From Candidatus Bathyarchaeota archaeon (GTDB lineage Archaea > Thermoproteota > Bathyarchaeia > Bathyarchaeales > UBA233), in assembly GCA_023488835.1 (NCBI GenBank), contig JAMDCS010000055.1, positions 1,039-13,412 on the forward strand: a DNA stretch of 12,374 bases, written 5' to 3'. The first letter of the stretch is position 1. Each line of letters starts with the position of its first letter. Positions 6,502 through 11,702 of the stretch are shown piece after piece. The position numbers were made by a program, and so were the translations under genes. The notes under the pieces are model-generated. The model made no database searches. It saw nothing but the letters and a program-made list of their open reading frames with translations, and was not told the origin of the DNA.

Positions 6502-7343
6502 TGTTTAATTTGCTCTTGCCACACCCGGCAGCCCTCGTAAAAACTGATAAAACTAAAACGCTCCTTATCGCTGACCCTCACTTGGGCTGGGAGATGCAGC
6601 TTCAAGAAAAAGGCATCCATGTGCCAAGCCAAACCTCAAAGATACTAAACAAGCTAACCGCGATTATTGCCGAGTATAAGCCTGACAGGCTGGTTATTCT
6701 TGGCGATGTAAAGTATACGGTAGTTTCACACGAATTTGGCGAGTGGCAGGACATTCCCGATTTTTTCAAAAAACTTGAAGACTATATTGGCAGCATAGCT
6801 ATTGTCCGTGGAAATCATGACGCTAACCTCGAACCGCTGTTGCCGGAGAACGTTGAGCTTTTGCCTGCGACGGGGGCAGTAGTCGGTGATGTGGGGGTTT
6901 TTCATGGTCACAAATGGCCTTCTCCAGCGTTGTTGGGGTGTAAGACGTTGGTTATGGGGCATCTTCATCCTGTGGTGGTTTTCCGTGACTCCGCGGGGTT
7001 CAAAATGACAAGGCAAGTGTGGATGAAGGCAAAATGCGACACTGAAGCCTTGGCGAAAATTCTGTTGCAGAAAAGTGGCTTAAAAATCGAGGGCTCAGTG
7101 GCTGAAACTTTGAAGAAACACTACAATATTAAAGCGAGGGCAACTGAGATTTTCATAATGCCCAGCTTCAACGATTTCCTCGGCGGCAGACCAGTAAACG
7201 AAACCCGACCCCGAAAAGAAATTGGCAGCGAAGCCTTGATTGGTCCTGTGTTGCGCTCGGAAGCGGTGGATGTGGATGAGGCTGAGCTTTACCTTTTAGA
7301 CGGCACATACCTGGGAACGCTAAATCAGCTTCGGCAATTGTGA
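6501..7343 (+). CDS. Metallophosphoesterase, archaeal COG1407 (SbcD/Mre11-related) type
   Basis: A 280-residue calcineurin-like phosphoesterase with the full metal-binding set: DPHLGW at 25-30, GDVK at 68-71, GNHD at 104-107, HGH at 135-137 and GHLHP at 153-157. I recognise it as the archaeal predicted ICC/SbcD-related phosphoesterase family, whose substrate (nucleic acid or phospho-compound) is not established. The C-terminal quarter ends in AELYLLDGTYLGTLNQL, which I take as native to the family. Its ATG overlaps the IMPase stop by one base, so the two proteins are probably made together. The 28 bp at 7275-7302 near its 3' end recur as an exact inverted copy in pyrF, and this gene appears to be the donor because its own reading frame and ending are intact. 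Confidence 0.92.
   Translation: MFNLLLPHPAALVKTDKTKTLLIADPHLGWEMQLQEKGIHVPSQTSKILNKLTAIIAEYKPDRLVILGDVKYTVVSHEFGEWQDIPDFFKKLEDYIGSIAIVRGNHDANLEPLLPENVELLPATGAVVGDVGVFHGHKWPSPALLGCKTLVMGHLHPVVVFRDSAGFKMTRQVWMKAKCDTEALAKILLQKSGLKIEGSVAETLKKHYNIKARATEIFIMPSFNDFLGGRPVNETRPRKEIGSEALIGPVLRSEAVDVDEAELYLLDGTYLGTLNQLRQL
7275..7302 (+). repeat. 28-bp inverted repeat, left (donor) copy inside the phosphoesterase gene
   Basis: The segment beginning GATGAGGCTGAG and ending CTTTTAGACG is identical to the reverse complement of 7635-7662 over all 28 bases, with mismatches immediately outside both ends. Here it encodes DEAELYLLD in frame with the phosphoesterase, so this is the likely original copy. The copies are separated by 332 bp containing the ribbon-helix-helix gene. 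Confidence 0.95.
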
Positions 7344-7368
7344 TTAGTTAGGGTTTGCTAGGCTAACT

Positions 7369-7413
7369 CTTATATTTGCCACATGTTATAAGCATGATAT
7401 AGTTTGAGGAGGA
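7369..7413 (+). promoter_or_regulatory. Promoter and Shine-Dalgarno site of the RHH gene
   Basis: CTTATATTT at 7369-7377 is a good TATA element and predicts a transcript start near 7397. GAGGAGGA at 7406-7413 is a very strong ribosome binding site about 10 bases before GTG 7423. Between them lies CATG-TTATAAG-CATG (7382-7396), a symmetric pair that could bind a small dimeric repressor such as the RHH protein itself (inference). Confidence 0.6.
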
Positions 7414-7422
7414 TAAAACAAA

Positions 7423-7575
7423 GTGAAACTTGTAACAGTCCTACTACCAGAAGCTTACCTGGAAGGTTTAGATGAATTAGTCCGAGCGAACATGTATCCA
7501 AGCAGAAGCAGCGTAATTAGGTCTTCGGTTCGTGATTTGCTCAAAAAAGAGCTCTGGGAAAACAAACGCAGATAA
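7423..7575 (+). CDS. Small ribbon-helix-helix (CopG/Arc-type) DNA-binding protein
   Basis: A 50-residue protein starting at GTG: beta strand KLVTVLLPEAYL, helix A EGLDELVRANM, the turn YPSRSSV, and helix B IRSSVRDLLKKELW, ending in a basic tail ENKRR. The order 'V-T-V-x-L-P, L-D-E-L-V, Y-P-S-R-S-x-x-I-R, V-R-D-L-L-K' is the classic archaeal RHH pattern. Such proteins dimerise, insert the paired strand into the major groove, and often repress their own gene. The start is fixed by GAGGAGGA about 10 bases upstream and a TATA box at 7369-7377. It lies wholly inside the interval bounded by the 28-bp inverted repeats. No toxin partner is visible: downstream is only the out-of-frame tail of pyrF on the other strand. 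Confidence 0.88.
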   Translation: MKLVTVLLPEAYLEGLDELVRANMYPSRSSVIRSSVRDLLKKELWENKRR

Positions 7576-7584
7576 AAACTGCGG

Positions 7585-7638
7585 CTATATCCCTTTTATT
7601 GAATCGCAAAGCGTATGCGCGGCTTTCGCTGGGTCGTC
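7585..7638 (-). pseudogene. Orphaned native C-terminus of pyrF (out of frame)
   Basis: Immediately after the inverted-repeat scar, a different minus-strand frame reads DDPAKAAHTLCDSIKGI and then TAG at 7585-7587. This matches the last helix of archaeal OMP decarboxylases, where the phosphate-binding G-R is followed after five residues by D-x-P-A and a helical tail. Joined to the residues before the scar it would give GREITNSDDPAKAAHTL without gap or overlap. It has no start of its own and is best seen as the lost end of pyrF. Confidence 0.8.
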
Positions 7639-7662
7639 TAAAAGGTAAAGCTCAGCCTCATC
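7635..7662 (-). repeat. 28-bp inverted repeat, right (recipient) copy inside pyrF
   Basis: The minus strand here equals plus-strand 7275-7302 over 28 bases. Relative to a normal pyrF about 23 bases (7639-7661) are extra, and the terminal GACG is probably shared microhomology. The insert carries the TAG that now ends PyrF. Confidence 0.92.
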
Positions 7663-8375
7663 GAGTTGGTTATTTCTCTTCCAACGATAAGATAGTTGGC
7701 GCCTGCCTTCACTGCTGTTTCTGCAGCTCCACCCTGAGGACCAACACCAGGCGAATAAATAGCAACCTTTTCGCCCAAAATCTGCTTTACCTCAGCAATC
7801 TTCGCTGGGACCGTTGCGCCCACCACCACTCCGTCAGCTCCCCACTTCAAAGCTTTCTTGGCAAACGAAACATATTGCAGGGTTTTTTCTCCGGTTTCTG
7901 GGTCGATTATTGTTTGTCCGTAGCCTTCGCTTGCGCCTTTATGGCTCATATAAGTGAGCAGTATTACGCCTCGATTAAGCCGTTTTGAAACGTCAAAGAG
8001 CGGTTTTAAGCCCTCTTCCCAACCAACAAATGGATTAGCGATTATAGCGTCAAAGCCTGCCGCAAAATAATACTCGCCTATGATTTGGTTGGTGTTGCCG
8101 ATGTCGTTGACTTTAGCATCCATGATTGCAAGCATACCTTGCCCTCGAATCTGCTCCACAAGCCGCTGCACGCCATCAAAGGTGCCCAGCGGAAGAGTCA
8201 AATGATGATTAATCTTAACCGCGCAAACATAGGGGTGAACAGCTTTGAGGACCTTTTGCGCCTTAGCCAAAATTTTATCTCGGTTCTCGGCAGCTTCGAA
8301 TGGAAAATCCAAAGCTAAAACAAGGCGTGAATTCTTGCTTTTTTCTGCTTCCTGCATTTTCGCTTTAAACGACAA
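7638..8375 (-). CDS. pyrF: Orotidine 5'-phosphate decarboxylase, C-terminally truncated by an inverted insertion
   Basis: OMP decarboxylase converts OMP to UMP, the last step of de novo pyrimidine synthesis. The archaeal-type TIM barrel is complete through the phosphate site: LALDFP (19-24, catalytic D23), AVKIN (K54), the catalytic D-x-K-x-x-D as MDAKVNDIGNTN (D86, K88, D91), SPGVGPQGG at 208-216 and IVGRE with R233. Native sequence ends at S238; the last seven residues, MRLSFTF, are translated from the inverted copy of phosphoesterase sequence and end at its TAG. The true final helix lies out of frame downstream. All active-site residues survive, so partial activity is possible, but the loss of about 17 residues closing the barrel could destabilise it. 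The start is TTG 8375, backed by CGAGG 8 bases upstream with a TAG just before it; ATG 8357 is an alternative. Confidence 0.93.
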   Translation of the reverse strand: MSFKAKMQEAEKSKNSRLVLALDFPFEAAENRDKILAKAQKVLKAVHPYVCAVKINHHLTLPLGTFDGVQRLVEQIRGQGMLAIMDAKVNDIGNTNQIIGEYYFAAGFDAIIANPFVGWEEGLKPLFDVSKRLNRGVILLTYMSHKGASEGYGQTIIDPETGEKTLQYVSFAKKALKWGADGVVVGATVPAKIAEVKQILGEKVAIYSPGVGPQGGAAETAVKAGANYLIVGREITNSMRLSFTF

Positions 8376-8544
8376 TAGCTATGCCTCGTGCTATAGGTGT
8401 GAGCGCTTGACTATTTCATTTTTTCCGTTAAAAAAGCGTTTAAACCTTCAATTGGGATGCGAAACTTAAAATTTCTCTCCTTTCAATTTGGCATGTAATA
8501 ACAGCAGTTACTTTGAGCATTAACCTCCAAGAGGAATAAAACAA

Positions 8545-9696
8545 GTGAAACATACCATTGCGGAAAAAGTCATCGCCCAACACTTAGCCCAAGGCAAAAT
8601 GGTTCAGGGCGAAGAGATCGCCTTAAAAATAGATCACACGCTAACCCAGGATTCCACAGGCACCTTAGCTTACCTTGAGTTTGAAGCCATGGGCATCCCC
8701 AAAGTCAAAACAGAGCTAAGCCTCAGCTTTGTTGACCACAACATGCTCCAGAACGATTTCCGCAACGCCGACGACCACCGCTACCTGCAAGGTGTCGCAG
8801 CAAAATACGGCATCATCTTCTCTCGCCCAGGCAACGGCATCTGCCACCAGCTATACCTTGAACGCTTCGCCAAACCAGGCGCGACTCTCTTGGGAAGCGA
8901 CAGCCACACGCCAACAGCAGGCGGCATGGGTGAAATAGCGATTGGCGCAGGAGGCTTAGACGTTGCTGCATCCATGGCAGGCGAACCCTTCTACCTTGAA
9001 ATGCCAAGCATCCTTGGAATAAAATTAACTGGAAAGCTCTCGCCGTTTGTTTCCGCCAAAGACGTCATACTCCAAATCCTAAAACAATTAACTGTTAAAG
9101 GCGGAGTAAACAAAATCCTCGAATACCATGGTCCGGGAGTCAAGACGCTCAGCGTTCCTGAACGCGGCACCATAACAAACATGGGCACCGAAACTGGAGC
9201 CACCACATCCATCTTTCCCTCGGACGAAGCCACAAGGGCTTTTCTGTGTGGGCAAGGACGAGAAGACCAGTGGAATGAGCTTAAAGCGGATGAGGGCGCA
9301 AAATACGCTGAGACTCTCGACATCGACCTTGAAAAAGTTGAACCCTTAATAGCATTGCCCCACAGCCCAGACAACGTAAAACCTGTCAACGAACTCGAAG
9401 GCACCCCAGTCGACCAAGTCTGCATCGGCAGCTGCACCAACTCGTCACTTAGAGACCTAAAAATCGTCTCCGCCCTGCTGAGGGGCAAAAAAATCAGCGA
9501 AAACACAAGCCTCACCGTCTCAGCAGGCTCAAGACAAGCCATGCAAAACCTAGCAGCCTCAGGCGAGCTTGAACCCCTGATTCAGTCGGGCGCAAGAATC
9601 CTGGAAAACGCGTGTGGACCCTGCATCGGAATCGGGCAAGCCCCAACAAGCGAGGGCGTGTCGCTTCGGACGTTTAACCGCAACTTTAACAGTTAA
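8545..9696 (+). CDS. Aconitase family (Aquifex-type), catalytic part up to a premature stop
   Basis: The first 383 codons of an aconitate hydratase of the single-chain, isopropylmalate-isomerase-like type (normal total about 640-660 residues). It isomerises citrate and isocitrate using a [4Fe-4S] cluster. Motifs: KIDHTLTQDSTG at 28-39, VDHN, GSDSHTPTAGGMG at 117-129, the cluster ligands C297 in CIGSCTNSS and C357/C360 in CGPCIGIG, and the substrate-binding RTFNRNF at 375-381. At that point the family continues with G-R-x-G; here it reads N-S-TAA. The same frame resumes as DYAKVYLVSPE after a second stop (TAG 9703-9705), so this and 9724-10458 are halves of one broken gene, not natural LeuC/LeuD-type subunits. 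GTG 8545 has AAGAGGAA about 10 bases upstream. A real gene of this type needs both domains, so activity is doubtful. Confidence 0.93.
   Translation: MKHTIAEKVIAQHLAQGKMVQGEEIALKIDHTLTQDSTGTLAYLEFEAMGIPKVKTELSLSFVDHNMLQNDFRNADDHRYLQGVAAKYGIIFSRPGNGICHQLYLERFAKPGATLLGSDSHTPTAGGMGEIAIGAGGLDVAASMAGEPFYLEMPSILGIKLTGKLSPFVSAKDVILQILKQLTVKGGVNKILEYHGPGVKTLSVPERGTITNMGTETGATTSIFPSDEATRAFLCGQGREDQWNELKADEGAKYAETLDIDLEKVEPLIALPHSPDNVKPVNELEGTPVDQVCIGSCTNSSLRDLKIVSALLRGKKISENTSLTVSAGSRQAMQNLAASGELEPLIQSGARILENACGPCIGIGQAPTSEGVSLRTFNRNFNS
9075..9100 (+). repeat. 26-bp inverted repeat, donor copy inside aconitase
   Basis: The segment beginning AATCCTAAAACAA and ending CTGTTAAAG is identical to the reverse complement of 9684-9709 for 26 bases, with mismatches just outside. 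Here it encodes the family-typical ILKQLTVKGG stretch, so it is the original copy. The two copies are 583 bp apart. Confidence 0.95.
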
Positions 9697-9709
9697 TTGT
9701 TTTAGGATT
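9684..9709 (+). repeat. 26-bp inverted repeat, recipient copy that breaks aconitase
   Basis: The bases CTTT (9684-9687) belong to native Asn-Phe codons. The following 22 bases (9688-9709) are the inverted copy and stand exactly where seven conserved codons (consensus x-G-R-x-G-x-x) plus one base of the next codon should be. Frame is therefore kept, but TAA (9694-9696) and TAG (9703-9705) are introduced. The substrate-binding arginine of the G-R pair is lost. Confidence 0.92.
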
Positions 9710-9723
9710 ACGCAAAAGTTTAC

Positions 9724-10458
9724 TTGGTCAGCCCCGAAACAGCAGTTTCAGCAGCCCTCACAGGAAAAATAACTGACCCAAGAAAACTCGGCAAATACCC
9801 AGAGATTTCTATGCCTGCAAGGTTTGTGTTAAGTGACGTCATGTTCATCTATCCCACCGAAAAGCCAGCTTCCAAAGTGGTGATGGGACCAAACATTAAA
9901 CCCCTACCGACATTTCAACCGTTACCCAATAAACTGACGGGAGAAGTGTTGCTTAAACTTGGCGACAACATCTCAACCGACGACATCCTGCCAGGAGGCT
10001 CTGAAATCATGTCCCTGAGAAGCAACATTCCAGAAATAAGCAAATACATCTTCGTCCACATCGACAAAACCTTCGCTAACCGAGCTCTCGAGAAAAATGG
10101 CGGGTTCATTGTAGGCGGCGAAAACTATGGTCAAGGCTCCTCACGCGAACACGCAGCACTCGCACCCAAATACCTCAGCGTAAAAGCTATCATTGCCAAA
10201 TCGTTTGCCAGGATACACATGGCTAACTTGGTCAACTTCGGAATTCTGCCCTTAACCTTCAGCAACAAGAAGGATTATTCAGGCATTGCTCAGGGGGATA
10301 AGTTGGATTTGGATGTTAAAGAGTTAAAGAAGCACTTACACGTTAAAAACTTGACTAAGGGCACAACCGTAGAGGTTACTTTAAGCCTCAGTGACTTGGA
10401 GAAGGGCATGGTTAAAGCTGGCGGAAAACTGGCTGCTATAAAAGCAAAACAAAAATAA
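9724..10458 (+). CDS. Aconitase family, C-terminal linker and swivel domain (detached half)
   Basis: The continuation of the broken aconitase in the same frame. The open frame begins after the TAG at 9703-9705 with DYAKVYLVSPETAVSAALTG; the first possible start is TTG 9724, with no ribosome binding site, so independent translation is doubtful. It holds the linker (GKITDPRKLGKYP), the swivel-domain entry LTGEVLLKLGDNISTDDILP (71-90, with the D-x-I-S-T-D-D-I signature), and the substrate-binding block GGENYGQGSSREHAALAPK (131-149) followed by AKSFARIHMANLVNFGILPL. These match the small-subunit-like domain 4 of aconitase. The C-terminus is complete and Lys-rich. With 8545-9696 it would make one protein of about 637 residues, normal for the Aquifex-type family. 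Confidence 0.9.
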   Translation: MVSPETAVSAALTGKITDPRKLGKYPEISMPARFVLSDVMFIYPTEKPASKVVMGPNIKPLPTFQPLPNKLTGEVLLKLGDNISTDDILPGGSEIMSLRSNIPEISKYIFVHIDKTFANRALEKNGGFIVGGENYGQGSSREHAALAPKYLSVKAIIAKSFARIHMANLVNFGILPLTFSNKKDYSGIAQGDKLDLDVKELKKHLHVKNLTKGTTVEVTLSLSDLEKGMVKAGGKLAAIKAKQK

Positions 10459-10502
10459 AATTATGTTCTTTCGCAAACCATGGCGCTAAAAATTGAAAGG
10501 GA

Positions 10503-11198
10503 TTAGACATTCCAAACTGTGCAGCTGACAAGTTTCCAAGTGATGGCTTCAGTCTTTAATGGATTGTTGTAGGCGGATATGTTGTTTAAACTTTCAAGCA
10601 TTCCCGTTTGTCTATCGAAGTAAACACCTGTGTAGTCAAAACGTCGTGTATTGCGTGTTGGATCGTTGACATCGAAGAACTCGCTTTGTATGAACCAAAA
10701 GTTTGTTTCCCGTGAACTGTCAGCATATGTGTTGGTTTTAGTTTGGTTAACGTTTAACGGCGGATCATTAACGGCTGGGCGAATCAAATCATTTACGTTT
10801 AGGTTAGAAGAGTAAATAGCCCAGAATCCGTTCGTGACGCTTTGCTGTCCATTTGACAAATCAATGGTTTGCTTGCCATTTACTTCTGTCCCATTTAGGA
10901 ACCGCCAAGATGTATCAAGCGACACAGTTGTGCCATTTACACCTGTTATCGTTATTTTATAGTAGTCTGTTTGGTTATATTGCCCGAACCCAGGGGTTTC
11001 TACCGCTTCTGGGCTTTCCAACGATGATATCCCCATTAGGCTATAAGTAAAGCTATCACCAACATGGACACCTACGGTCGCTTCCTTAGCGCGGGGCAGG
11101 GTCACATAGACTATTGCTGCAATTGCCACAATTAATAATACTATAAGAAAGATGGCAATGTACAGTTTCTTAAATGAACCTTTCCTTTTAATAGCCAT
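10503..11198 (-). CDS. N-terminally membrane-anchored extracellular protein, unknown function
   Basis: A 231-residue protein that I do not assign to a named family. A short basic N-terminus (MAIKRKGSFKK) precedes one strongly hydrophobic segment at residues 12-33, with no cleavage motif, so it is probably a signal anchor leaving about 195 residues outside. The outer part is polar and beta-rich, starting GVHVGDSFTYS, a pattern common at the start of archaeal surface domains. It carries five N-x-S/T sequons (N75, N88, N102, N151, N206), consistent with N-glycosylation. There is one Cys (C226) and no enzymatic motif. ATG 11198 lies about 25 bases downstream of minus-strand ACTAAATACT (11221-11230), with no Shine-Dalgarno site, so the mRNA is probably leaderless. 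It is convergent with the aconitase. Confidence 0.8.
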   Translation of the reverse strand: MAIKRKGSFKKLYIAIFLIVLLIVAIAAIVYVTLPRAKEATVGVHVGDSFTYSLMGISSLESPEAVETPGFGQYNQTDYYKITITGVNGTTVSLDTSWRFLNGTEVNGKQTIDLSNGQQSVTNGFWAIYSSNLNVNDLIRPAVNDPPLNVNQTKTNTYADSSRETNFWFIQSEFFDVNDPTRNTRRFDYTGVYFDRQTGMLESLNNISAYNNPLKTEAITWKLVSCTVWNV

Positions 11199-11220
11199 AA
11201 CTCTAACATTGCCCTAGTCA

Positions 11221-11230
11221 AGTATTTAGT
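11221..11230 (-). promoter_or_regulatory. TATA-like box of the surface-protein gene (leaderless)
   Basis: The minus strand reads ACTAAATACT, centred about 27 bases before ATG 11198. The predicted transcript start coincides with the start codon, in line with the absence of a ribosome binding site. Confidence 0.45.
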
Positions 11231-11316
11231 TGTTTTCCCAAAAACGCCCTTAAAATAAAGCGCAATAACTAGAGCTGAAATTGCCTATCTACAATCTAAG
11301 TCAGATATAGGGGGAT

Positions 11317-11691
11317 TTACGAAAATTTTATTTTGCTTTGACTCTCCACCCTAGAGGTGGATGATTCTGAGGGAGATCTGAGCTTTTCTTCAGCTTGCTT
11401 CTTGTTCAAGCGAATGATAAGTTTATGGTTTTTCTTGACAAGAACCACATCGTTCTCTTGAACGTTCTCAACAACAACTTCTCCGTTGTACTTCATGCGG
11501 CTGGCGTAGCCCAATTCGTTTAGCTCTTTCATTAAGAGTTCGCGCGACGCCCTCAAAAGTTCACTTGATGTCTGGGGACCTCTGTTAAAGCAGAAAGTAA
11601 GGACCTTTTTTGCTGAATCATAATTTGCCTTGGTCCCTTTGCCAATTTCTTCCACTTTGCCCCATTCTATTTTTTCAATGGAATTCCTCAA
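11317..11691 (-). CDS. Unrecognised 124-residue protein in operon with aIF2-alpha
   Basis: Not recognised. The first 95 residues look folded: a helix-rich part (VEEIGKGTKANYDSAKKVL, SSELLRASRELLMKELNELG) followed by strands (ASRMKYNGEVVVENV, DVVLVKKNHKLIIRL). The last roughly 25 residues are polar, Ser/Lys-rich and probably disordered. There are no Cys pairs, no membrane segment and no catalytic motif; C34 is the only Cys. Start is TTG 11691 with AAGGT 7 bases upstream, only 11 bases after the aIF2-alpha stop, so the two are surely cotranscribed. Many archaea have Nop10 after aIF2-alpha; this protein lacks Nop10's zinc ribbon and is about twice its length. A role linked to translation or RNA is suggested by context alone. 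A 6-bp hairpin (11345-11361) lies in the tail-coding region. Confidence 0.7.
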   Translation of the reverse strand: MRNSIEKIEWGKVEEIGKGTKANYDSAKKVLTFCFNRGPQTSSELLRASRELLMKELNELGYASRMKYNGEVVVENVQENDVVLVKKNHKLIIRLNKKQAEEKLRSPSESSTSRVESQSKIKFS

Positions 11692-11702
11692 GTTGCTACC
11701 TT

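Noticed and set aside
7423..7575. RHH protein as the antitoxin of a toxin-antitoxin pair
   Set aside because: No toxin-like ORF flanks it; the neighbours are the phosphoesterase and pyrF.
9703..9705. TAG read as pyrrolysine in aconitase
   Set aside because: A TAA precedes it three codons upstream, and both stops lie in foreign sequence rather than in a conserved context.
9684..10458. Aconitase as a natural two-subunit LeuC/LeuD-type enzyme
   Set aside because: The second half begins in mid-domain (KVYLVSPE), lacks a ribosome binding site, stays in the same frame, and the junction is an inverted copy of upstream sequence; a broken single-chain gene explains it better.
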